A stretch of 10,187 nucleotides of DNA from Rubrobacter sp. Its GTDB lineage: Bacteria > Actinomycetota > Rubrobacteria > Rubrobacterales > Rubrobacteraceae. The translations under genes and the position numbers were made by a program. Where the stretch lies: contig JADDPV010000106.1 of the NCBI GenBank assembly GCA_016781705.1, positions 1-10,187 on the forward strand. Direction: 5' to 3'. Below are positions 1 to 5,616 of this stretch, piece after piece. The notes beneath the pieces were generated by a model. It did no database searches. It was not told the origin of the DNA and was given only the letters and a program-made list of their open reading frames with translations. How positions within the stretch are numbered: the first letter of the stretch is position 1; every line of letters starts with the position of its first letter.

Positions 1-66
1 ACCTTCGGCGACCTTGTCCAGGAAGGGCAGGGCGTCGACGATGCGCTGCATGAGCGTTTCTGGCAT
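1..66 (-). CDS. N-terminal fragment of an unidentified protein, possibly a DUF2231/Rieske-type membrane protein (runs off left edge)
   Basis: Only the first 22 codons are in the window. They read from an ATG at 66 leftward and give MPETLMQRIVDALPFLDKVA followed by EG. The start is supported by purine-rich ribosome-binding sequence just upstream: AGGAAG at 78-73 (spacer 6) and AGGAGG at 86-81. A conserved promoter also precedes it. The fragment is too short for a firm family call. The 'FLDKVAE' pattern resembles the N-terminus of DUF2231 proteins that carry a Rieske domain. Its whole upstream block (77-193) is an inverted copy of the block in front of the DUF2231 gene at 6416, so a paralogous or co-regulated membrane protein is the best guess. 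That product assignment is inference. Confidence 0.4.
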   Translation of the reverse strand, partial: MPETLMQRIVDALPFLDKVAEG

Positions 67-116
67 GTCCTTCTTCCTCTCCTCCTTTTTGGTGCACGAC
101 CGATGCCACCAAGCTC

Positions 117-145
117 ATGATGCACTGCCATCCTTAGTCAGTCAA
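117..145 (-). promoter_or_regulatory. Promoter for the leftward gene at 66 (TTGACT-17-CATCAT)
   Basis: On the minus strand, TTGACT (145-140) is separated by exactly 17 bp from CATCAT (122-117). That is a plausible sigma70-type pair, with transcription starting near 110, about 45 nt before the ATG. The equivalent pair in the right-hand copy (TTGATT-17-CATTAT) keeps the same spacing. The -35 box overlaps operator L, as expected for repression by occlusion. Confidence 0.6.
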
Positions 146-156
146 ATAATTATTTG
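143..156. promoter_or_regulatory. Operator L: perfect 14-bp palindrome CAAATAATTATTTG
   Basis: CAAATAATTATTTG is its own reverse complement and sits in an AT-rich island within GC-rich DNA. Related palindromes occur at 952-979 and 6330-6343, always at the same offset from a promoter. The half-site read on the minus strand supplies the TTGA of the -35 box for the leftward gene at 66. Binding by the SufR-like regulator encoded at 5617-6264 is inferred from location only. Confidence 0.75.
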
Positions 157-261
157 GTTTCTTTAATAAACGCGGCGATTCTGGTACGGTGAGAATGGCG
201 ACCGATCTCCCTTAATGGAAAACCCTCCTACCTACAACGCCTTTTTCCCGGCCTAGCCCTT

Positions 262-826
262 CTTCTTGCCCTTATTCACGAACCTCCTTCACGAGGCCTA
301 CCGCCGCTTCCAGGACCCGCCCGAGTCCCGGGCGGCTGGATGATGGCGGTGGCCGTGATGGGGCTCATCGTCAACGTGGCCGCCGCGCTCGCTTCTCCTC
401 TCCCGCTCGGAGGGCGAGAGCTTCAACCTCCAAGGCGCTTTGAGGCGCATCCTGGCCGACCTCGCCGGTTCCGTCGGCGTGATCGCCGCCGCTGTTGTCA
501 TCCTTGCTGACCGGCTGGTACCCGGCCGACCCGCTCATCAGCGTCGTCATCGCCTTCCTCGTCCTCGGCAGTTCCTGGAAGCTTCTCAGGGACTCGACGA
601 ACATCCTGCTGGAGCAGGCCCCGCGCGGCCTAGATGTGGGCGAAGTCGGCAGGGGTATGGTGGGCGTGGAGGGCGTCGAGAAGGTCCATGACCTGCACGT
701 TTGGACCGTTACCAGCGGCTTCCCGGCTTTGGCCGCTCACGTCCTCGCCGGAGAACGCGAGGACTGCCACGAGAGGTGTAGAGAGCTCGAGGAGCTCGAT
801 AGCGTCGTGGTACTCGGCCCGGCGCG
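262..826 (+). pseudogene. Degenerate cation diffusion facilitator (CzcD-like metal efflux transporter) pseudogene
   Basis: Translating across frames recovers the back half of a CDF transporter. It runs from EAYRRFQDPPE (about 290-325) through a helix MMAVAVMGLIVNVAAALA (about 340-395), FNLQGALRRILADLAGSVGV (422-481) and LTGWYPADPLISVVIAFLVL (from about 509) to the cytoplasmic end KVHDLHVWTVTSGFPALAAH (about 681-740). These pieces lie in several frames, so at least two or three frameshifts are present, and the N-terminal helices and normal C-terminus are missing. In helix 5 the metal-binding HxxxD motif reads RxxxD, because codon 446-448 is CGC where a His codon (CAC) is expected. Intact CDF proteins export Zn, Co, Cd or Fe in exchange for protons. 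This copy cannot make a functional transporter. The left boundary is uncertain. Confidence 0.85.
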
Positions 827-926
827 CCTCCCGGCTTCATGGCCCTGAACTACGGCCGGCGCACGCCGCTTTCGGTGATCCTGGCCCACCTCGTGTCTCT
901 ACGACGGTATCCTGGGCGCGTTCTAA
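827..926 (+). pseudogene. 3'-end fragment of the membrane-protein gene found intact at 3092-3568
   Basis: Bases 827-885 are identical to 3461-3519 (59 nt). After that the match continues with substitutions and a 2-nt insertion near 893-896, up to a TAA at 924-926. The fragment encodes PPGFMALNYGRRTPLSVILA and then loses frame. It is joined directly to the CDF pseudogene, so an open reading frame (495-848) runs across the junction and produces a meaningless chimera. It has no start or ribosome-binding site of its own. It looks like the scar of a duplication or deletion between two formerly adjacent genes. Confidence 0.88.
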
Positions 927-951
927 GCGCCTGCGGTAAGCCCCCAGAGCT

Positions 952-979
952 GAAATAAATCAAGTAGATATTTGATTTA
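952..979. promoter_or_regulatory. Operator M: 28-bp interrupted palindrome upstream of the GH15 operon
   Basis: Two perfect 10-bp arms, AATAAATCAA and TTGATTTATT, flank the 8-bp centre GTAGATAT. The inner 14 bases, CAAGTAGATATTTG, fit the core shared with operators L and R. Aligned with the reverse complement of operator R and its flanks, 23 of 28 positions agree by eye. It is the most symmetric of the three sites over its full length. Confidence 0.8.
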
Positions 980-1000
980 TTGCCGGGGAGGTGTTATGTT
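972..1000 (+). promoter_or_regulatory. Promoter of the GH15 operon (TTGATT-17-TATGTT)
   Basis: TTGATT (972-977) and TATGTT (995-1000) are 17 bp apart. The -35 box is the right arm of operator M, so a bound repressor would block RNA polymerase. The predicted start near 1007 leaves an untranslated leader of about 180 nt before the glycosidase ATG. The geometry is the same as for the promoters at 117-145 and 6341-6369. Confidence 0.55.
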
Positions 1001-1185
1001 CAGGATAGGAGTGTATGGTCGGTGGGAGACAAGCGGCTGGGAGCGGTGCGGGCTACGGAACGGCCGTACCGCGCGATCCTTAGAGCGGGCAGCAGACGAA
1101 GGTGTCGGAGCTCCGAGCCCGGGAGGTGCAAGGTCAGTCGGCCGGGCGGTGACGGTGAGAACGACGAAGCTCGACCCGGAACACG
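1001..1185 (+). other. Leader region of the GH15 operon, no convincing gene
   Basis: No recognisable protein is encoded here. A short frame from ATG 996 (preceded by GGGGAGG, 66 codons) ends at 1196 and overlaps the glycosidase start. However, its ATG lies inside the predicted -10 box, and its composition (Arg/Gly-rich, no family likeness) argues against a gene. The DNA can form a hairpin at 1048-1072: GCGG and TACGG pair with CCGTA and CCGC, with a 2-nt bulge and a 5-nt loop. It also holds a 12-bp palindrome, TCGGAGCTCCGA, at 1105-1116. No U-tract follows, so neither is an obvious terminator. Confidence 0.4.
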
Positions 1186-3090
1186 ATGAGTCCTGACGGG
1201 TCGTCCGCCCGCTTGACCAGAGCCGCGCGTTACCCGCCCATCGGCGATTACGCCCTCATCGGTGATTGCCGGGGCGCGGGGCTGGTTTCCGGGGAGGGCT
1301 CGCTGGATTGGCTCTGCTTGCCCCGTTTCGACGGCCCTTCCGTTTTCGCCGCGCTGCTCGACGCGGGGTCGGGCGGGCGCTTCCGCATCCGGCCCACCGG
1401 GGAGTTCGGTACCGGGCGGCGCTACCTCCCGGAGACCAACGTGCTCGAGACCGTCTTCCGTTGCCCGACCGGCACGCTGGCGCTGCGCGATCTCATGCCG
1501 GTCGCTTCCGAAGAAGAGAAGCGGGCATCCCTCGCTCCCGAGCAGGAGATCCTGCGCGAGGTGGAAGGGCTCACCGGCGAGGTCGAAATAGAGGTCCTCT
1601 ACGAGCCCCGCCCCGACTACGGTCGCGTTCGTCCGGCACTCGAGCAGCGAGGGAAGCAGGGTCTGCGATGTGAAGCTAAGGGAGCGGCGCTCGTACTCCG
1701 CAGCGAACTGCCATTAGGGTTGACCGGCGGCGGTCGGAGCGCCCGAGGAGTTGTGCGACTTCGGGCCGGGGAGCGCAAGTACCTCTCCCTCACGTACAGC
1801 AAGGAGGCGCCGGCGGTGATCCCGGTCCTGGGGGAAGCCGCCCGCGGAAGGCTTGAGCGGACGGCCCGCTGGTGGAGGGAGTGGGCGAACCGGTGCGCCT
1901 ATGCGGGTCCCTATCGCGAGGCGGTCGTGCGCAGCGCCCTGGCGCTGAAGCTCATGATCTACGCCCCATCCGGCGCCATCGTCGCGGCGCCTACCACCTC
2001 GCTGCCCGAGGCCCTAGGCGGCGTCCGGAACTGGGACTACCGCTACTGCTGGCTGCGCGACGCGTCGTCCACGCTGCGCGCGCTCTCTACTTTAGGCTAC
2101 GGTGAGGAGGCAGAGGCCTTCCACGGCTGGATGCTTCACGCCACGCGCCTCACCTGGCCCGAACTCCAGATTCTCTACAACGTGTTCGGGGAAGCCAGGT
2201 TACCTGAGCGGGAGCTGCCGCACCTGGAAGGCTACGCCGGCTCCCGCCCGGTGCGCGTCGGCAACGACGCCTACGGTCAGCTCCAGCTCGACGTCTACGG
2301 GGAGGTCGTCGACGCCGCCGCGCGGTTCGTGGATTGCGGCGGCCGCCTCGACCGCGACACGAATCGGATGCTCAGCGGCCTCGGCCGTACGGTGTGCAGG
2401 CGCTGGCGCGAGCCGGACGAGGGGATATGGGAAGGGCGCTCCGGCCGCTTCCACCACACCCACTCGAAGGCGCTCTGCTGGGTAGCGCTCGATAGGCTCA
2501 TCAAGATGCACGAGGCCGGACGCCTGAGGGTTCCGGTCGAGCTGTTCCGCGCCAACAGGGACGAAATACGCGCGGAGGTCGAGGCGCGCGGGTACAACGA
2601 GCGGATAGGCAGCTACACGCGCACCTTCGACGGCGACGAGATGGACGCGAGCCTCCTCACCCTGCCGCTCTACGGCTACGTCGAGGGCACGCACCCGCGG
2701 ATGCGCTCCACCTGCGCTCGGATCCACGAGAGACTCGCCCGCGACGGCCTCGTCTACCGCTACGAGACGGGGACCGACGACGGGCTCCCGCCCGGCGAGG
2801 GCGCCTTCGGCATCTGCAGCTTCTGGGCGGTGGAATGCCTGGCCCGCGGCGGCAACGTCGGGGCGGCCACCCGGACCTTCGAGCGGCTCCTCTCTTACGC
2901 GAACGACGTGGGCCTCTTCGCCGAGGAGATAGACCCAGACAGCGGCGCGGCCCTCGGGAACTTCCCGCAGGCGTTCACGCACATCGGTCTCGTAAACGCG
3001 GCCCTGACGCTCGACGAATGGCGCGAAAGGGGCGCGCCCGGGGCCGGTAAACAGCCGACTACGGAAGAAGAAAGGCATCGGAGGATATAG
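1186..3090 (+). CDS. Glycoside hydrolase family 15 protein (glucoamylase/trehalase type)
   Basis: The 634-residue protein has the usual bacterial GH15 layout. An N-terminal beta-sandwich (about 1-235) opens with YPPIGDYALIGDCRGAGLVS and SLDWLCLPRFDGPSVFAALL, and an alpha/alpha-barrel catalytic domain follows (about 240-620). Hallmarks are RNWDYRYCWLRDAS (residues 281-294), DEGIWEG (411-417) and GLFAEEIDPD (576-585) followed by GNFPQAFTHIGL. In this family the glutamates of the DEGIWE and EEID motifs act as catalytic acid and base, and both are present. The enzyme should release glucose from alpha-glucosides by inversion. Starch/maltodextrin and trehalose are both possible substrates and the sequence does not decide between them. 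No signal peptide is visible, so it is probably cytoplasmic. The frame is closed by a stop at 1156-1158, making ATG 1186 the first start, although its ribosome-binding site is weak. It is followed after 1 nt by the next gene. Confidence 0.93.
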   Translation: MSPDGSSARLTRAARYPPIGDYALIGDCRGAGLVSGEGSLDWLCLPRFDGPSVFAALLDAGSGGRFRIRPTGEFGTGRRYLPETNVLETVFRCPTGTLALRDLMPVASEEEKRASLAPEQEILREVEGLTGEVEIEVLYEPRPDYGRVRPALEQRGKQGLRCEAKGAALVLRSELPLGLTGGGRSARGVVRLRAGERKYLSLTYSKEAPAVIPVLGEAARGRLERTARWWREWANRCAYAGPYREAVVRSALALKLMIYAPSGAIVAAPTTSLPEALGGVRNWDYRYCWLRDASSTLRALSTLGYGEEAEAFHGWMLHATRLTWPELQILYNVFGEARLPERELPHLEGYAGSRPVRVGNDAYGQLQLDVYGEVVDAAARFVDCGGRLDRDTNRMLSGLGRTVCRRWREPDEGIWEGRSGRFHHTHSKALCWVALDRLIKMHEAGRLRVPVELFRANRDEIRAEVEARGYNERIGSYTRTFDGDEMDASLLTLPLYGYVEGTHPRMRSTCARIHERLARDGLVYRYETGTDDGLPPGEGAFGICSFWAVECLARGGNVGAATRTFERLLSYANDVGLFAEEIDPDSGAALGNFPQAFTHIGLVNAALTLDEWRERGAPGAGKQPTTEEERHRRI

Positions 3091-3091
3091 G

Positions 3092-3568
3092 ATGAACAAG
3101 CGAAGCGTCTCGCTCTGGGGGTTCGTGGGCACGGTGGTCTTGACGAGCATACTGTCGGGGAGCCAGGAGCTCGGCCTCACCCGCGTAAACTTCCCCTTCA
3201 TGCTAGGAACCATGTTCACGCCCGACCGAGACCGGGCCAAGTTGGTGGGCTTCGGGATGCACTTCGTTAACGGTTGGGTCTTCGCCTCCGTCTACGCCGC
3301 GGCCTTCGAGAGCTGGCGCCGGGCGGCCTGGTGGCTGGGGGCCGCGATCGGCCTGGTGCACGCGCTCTTCGTCCTGGTGGCGGCCATGCCGGTGTTGCCC
3401 GCGATGCACCCGCGGATGGCGAGCGAGCAAGAAGGGCCCACGCCGACCAGGCAGCTCGAGCCTCCCGGCTTCATGGCCCTGAACTACGGCCGGCGCACGC
3501 CGCTTTCGGTGATCCTGGCTCACCTAGTCTACGGCGGGATATTGGGCGCCTTCTACCGGCCGAAATAA
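3092..3568 (+). CDS. Conserved membrane protein of unknown function, four predicted helices
   Basis: The 158-residue protein has hydrophobic segments at about 8-24, 50-70, 78-102 and 135-154. Between the second half of helix 1 and helix 2 lies a conserved-looking loop, FPFMLGTMFTPDRDRAKLVG. Before helix 4 lies a polar loop with RMASEQEGPTPTRQLEPPGF and LNYGRRTPLS. I do not recognise a named family. The start ATG has GGAGG at 3080-3084 (spacer 7) inside the end of the glycosidase gene, and only 1 nt separates the two genes, so they are co-transcribed. A copied 3' end of this gene sits at 827-926, showing that this family has been duplicated locally. The partner could suggest a role linked to the glycosidase, but nothing in the sequence shows what that role is. 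Confidence 0.85.
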   Translation: MNKRSVSLWGFVGTVVLTSILSGSQELGLTRVNFPFMLGTMFTPDRDRAKLVGFGMHFVNGWVFASVYAAAFESWRRAAWWLGAAIGLVHALFVLVAAMPVLPAMHPRMASEQEGPTPTRQLEPPGFMALNYGRRTPLSVILAHLVYGGILGAFYRPK

Positions 3569-3649
3569 AGGGCCTCAAAAGACGAACCTACGGCAACCGT
3601 GCGTCTGCTTGTTGGAAGTTCCCGTTACTTTTGCTCGGTGTTGTCGGGG

Positions 3650-4140
3650 GTCGCCACCTCGAAACAGCAGTGAGGTCTCTCGCCGCGGGCGCAGCGTTCG
3701 TGTACCGGCACGCCCGCCAGCTCCTCGAGCAGAGCCCGGCGAGCCGGCAGACCTCCGGGTGACCCGGTACGACAGCGCTTAGCGGACGGCTATAGCCGTG
3801 GATAACAAAGGTGCCGTCGTGCTCTTAGCTCCGCAAGGCCGCCCAACTCGTTAAGTACGGCAATGGCCGCTTCGGACCGCGCACGTACGCCAGCCGCTGG
3901 TACGGGGTACGCTCGTCCGCCGTGCGACGTCCTACCGCCCTTAGCAGCCCCTCCGCCTCCTCGGGCCCCAGCAGCTCGGCCAGAACGTCCGAGAGATGGC
4001 AAAGCACGGGTTCGTAAGCTTTTGGGAACAGCTCTTCGGCTTCCGACGTCAGCTCGTAGAGGTAGGCGAGATTGCCGCCACCGCTGGCGCACGATGCCGT
4101 CGCGCTCGAGTGTGGCCGGGTGCGCCCGGACGCCGTTGTT
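3650..4140 (-). pseudogene. Decayed paralogue of the SufR-like regulator at 5617-6264
   Basis: Read on the minus strand across frames, this stretch follows the intact regulator nearly end to end. It has NNGVRAHPATLERDGIVRQR (from about 4137), YLYELTSEAEELFPKAYEPV with LLRAVGRRTADERT, EAAIAVLNELGGLAEL, GYSRPLSAVVPGHPEVCRLA and GVPVHERCARGERPHCCFEV. These lie in different frames, with at least four disruptions: a deletion replacing the GTVSRGAGGGKP segment, a shift after ADERT, a shift after LAEL, and another before LLEELAG. The first 35 or so residues, including the start of the DNA-binding domain, are missing, and the cysteine equivalent to C162 has become Arg. It lies just downstream of the RibD gene. 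It is probably the lost partner of the promoter block at 77-193, or a tandem duplicate of the intact gene. The right boundary may extend to about 4170. Confidence 0.88.
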
Positions 4141-4191
4141 CGTGCGCTAAACCATGTGGCCCGGGCTTCGATCGTGCCGCACGCGGGCGGT

Positions 4192-4911
4192 TCAGCGGCC
4201 ATCTGCAGGGTCGCTCGGATAATCGACCCGGCTGTCGAGGATCAGGTCGACGCCGTAAGGGGTGACGGACGTGTCGGTCATGATCAAGGACCGGGTAAGC
4301 TCGCGGATGCCGAGGTCGCCGACGGCCTCGATACCGGCCCCTAGGATCTTGGGCGCGACGCAGACGGCCAGCCGGTCGACCAGCCGGGCGCGCAGGAGCG
4401 CGGTGATCATCCCAGCTCCCCCTTCCACCAGCACCGAGCCGATGCCCCGCTCGTGTAGCGTCGCCAGCAGCGCCACCAGGTCTACGCGTCCTCCGGCGCC
4501 GGTCGGTAAGCACAAGACGGTACCGCCGAGGGCACGGACCTTATCGCGCTTGGCGGCGGGCGCGCGGTCGGTCACGGCGAGGACGGTGCCGGGCGCGGCA
4601 CCCTGGGCGAGGACGGCGGCGGTGAGCGGCGTGCGTAGGGTGCTATCGACGACGACGCGCAGAGGATCACGGCCCGCAACAAGACGGACCGTCAGGCGTG
4701 GATCGTCCCTGCGGACCGTGCCGGCGCCGACCATGATCGCGTCGTGCTCGGCGCGTAGCTCATGGCTGAAGCGCAGCGACTCCGGGGCGCTGATCCATTG
4801 CGAGCTGCCGGTGGAGGTGGCTAAACGTCCGTCCAGCGTCTGGGCGTAGCTCAAGGTGACGACCGGCCGGGGGCTTGGATTCGTCTTCGGAGCGTCCATG
4901 TCGTCCATCAT
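4192..4911 (-). CDS. RibD C-terminal-type reductase (5-amino-6-(5-phosphoribosylamino)uracil reductase)
   Basis: The 239-residue protein is a stand-alone reductase domain of the RibD/dihydrofolate-reductase-like fold. It uses NADPH to reduce the ribosylamino side chain of the pyrimidine intermediate in riboflavin synthesis. Recognisable features are VTLSYAQTLDGRLATSTGSS near residue 18, then the WIS turn, the motif HDAIMVGAGTVRRDDPRLTV near 55-75, and VLVEGGAGMITALL near 160-175 followed by DRLAVCVAPKILGAG. The zinc deaminase domain that normally forms the N-terminal half of bacterial RibD is absent, so the deaminase must be encoded elsewhere if this is the riboflavin enzyme. A related reductase with another substrate cannot be excluded. 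Its start overlaps the ribA stop in an ATGA arrangement (two tandem ATG codons at 4911 and 4908), so translation is probably coupled. Confidence 0.85.
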   Translation of the reverse strand: MMDDMDAPKTNPSPRPVVTLSYAQTLDGRLATSTGSSQWISAPESLRFSHELRAEHDAIMVGAGTVRRDDPRLTVRLVAGRDPLRVVVDSTLRTPLTAAVLAQGAAPGTVLAVTDRAPAAKRDKVRALGGTVLCLPTGAGGRVDLVALLATLHERGIGSVLVEGGAGMITALLRARLVDRLAVCVAPKILGAGIEAVGDLGIRELTRSLIMTDTSVTPYGVDLILDSRVDYPSDPADGR

Positions 4912-5543
4912 TTCTCTTGCGCCGATTCGTCCGGCGTGGCTTCGGGCGGCACGGCCGCCGGGAGAAGGTGCCCCAGCTTCTCCCGCTTCGTCCGCAGATA
5001 CCCCAGATTCGAGGGGTTCGGCGAGATCCCAAGCGGTACGCGCTCTACGACCTCGACGCCGTAACGCCGGAGGCCTTCTATCTTTGCCGGGTTGTTGGTC
5101 AGCAGGCGGGCCCGACGCACGCCGAGGTCGAGCAGCATCTCGGCGGCGACGCGGTAGTCGCGCAGGTCCTCCGGCAATCCCAGGGCATGGTTCGCCTCGA
5201 CCGTATCGAGCCCCTGCTCCTGGAGTGCGTAGGCGGAGATCTTTTTGGTGAGGCCGATGCCGCGGCCCTCCTGCCGCAGGTAGAGGAGGACGCCGCGTCC
5301 CCGCTCCTGCAAGAACCGCAGGCTATCGGCCAGCTGCTCTCCGCAGTCGCAGCGACACGACCCGAAAACGTCGCCCGTCAAACATTCCGAGTGCAAACGG
5401 ACCAGGACCGGCCCGCCGTCGTCGATCGCTCCTAGGGTGAGCGCCGCGTGTTCTTTGCGGTCGGGGGTGTCGTAGACGAACATCTCGAAGGCGCCGTAAC
5501 GGGTCGGAAGGTTCGCTTTGACAACTCGTCGGGTAGCTGACAT
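4908..5543 (-). CDS. ribA: GTP cyclohydrolase II (first step of riboflavin synthesis)
   Basis: RibA converts GTP to 2,5-diamino-6-ribosylamino-4(3H)-pyrimidinone 5'-phosphate, formate and pyrophosphate in the cytoplasm. The zinc site is complete: ECLTGDVFGSCRCDCG holds C54, C65 and C67, the same numbers as in E. coli RibA. It is followed by LYLRQEGRGIGL and LLTNNPAKIEGL, both standard for the family. An additional cysteine, C63, lies inside the zinc loop. Length (211 residues) is that of a stand-alone RibA rather than the fused RibBA common in high-GC Gram-positives. I choose the ATG at 5543 because the AGGAGG at 5555-5550 then has a 6-nt spacer. The ATG at 5549 directly abuts the ribosome-binding site and would add only two residues. 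It lies 73 nt after the regulator gene. No FMN riboswitch fits in that gap. Confidence 0.95.
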   Translation of the reverse strand: MSATRRVVKANLPTRYGAFEMFVYDTPDRKEHAALTLGAIDDGGPVLVRLHSECLTGDVFGSCRCDCGEQLADSLRFLQERGRGVLLYLRQEGRGIGLTKKISAYALQEQGLDTVEANHALGLPEDLRDYRVAAEMLLDLGVRRARLLTNNPAKIEGLRRYGVEVVERVPLGISPNPSNLGYLRTKREKLGHLLPAAVPPEATPDESAQEK

Positions 5544-5616
5544 GGCCATCCTCCTGCCTACTGTAGCAACGTCGCACTAACACCATCGCGGGCAAACTGC
5601 TGAGTGCCGAGCGAGA

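Larger units (their letters stand above)
77..193 (-). repeat. Inverted near-copy (left arm) of the promoter/operator block at 6293-6413
   Basis: The reverse complement of this block aligns with 6293-6413 at roughly 87% identity by eye: about 15 mismatches and one 4-nt indel. The shared part runs from the regulator-side promoter, through the palindromic operator and the opposite promoter, to the AAAAAGGAGGAGAG ribosome-binding region. Similarity stops close to the coding starts on both sides. In the right copy the block separates a DUF2231 gene from a regulator gene. Here the rightward regulator is gone and a transporter pseudogene lies there instead. Confidence 0.9.

Noticed and set aside
495..848. 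Apparently intact 117-codon plus-strand gene with CDF-like sequence
   Set aside because: It is only one frame of the frameshifted CDF pseudogene read through into the copied 3' end of another gene. It lacks the transporter's N-terminal helices and true C-terminus.
1048..1072. Intrinsic terminator in the GH15 leader
   Set aside because: The hairpin is GC-rich but is not followed by a run of T, so it is reported only as possible leader structure.
2200..3240. Long open frame (346 codons) on the minus strand opposite the GH15 gene
   Set aside because: It is an antisense shadow of a GC-rich coding region. The plus strand has complete GH15 motifs over the same bases, and the antisense translation has no domain likeness or ribosome-binding site.
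3825..4202. Apparently intact 125-codon minus-strand gene resembling a regulator
   Set aside because: Only its central part matches the regulator. Its N-terminal 45 or so residues and its last residues are out-of-frame sequence of the pseudogene.
4262..4849. 195-codon plus-strand frame opposite the RibD reductase gene
   Set aside because: It is a Ser/Arg/Thr-rich antisense shadow with no start signal, while the minus strand has clear RibD motifs.
5544..5616. FMN riboswitch upstream of ribA
   Set aside because: The gap is only 73 nt, too short for the element, and I see none of its conserved paired segments.
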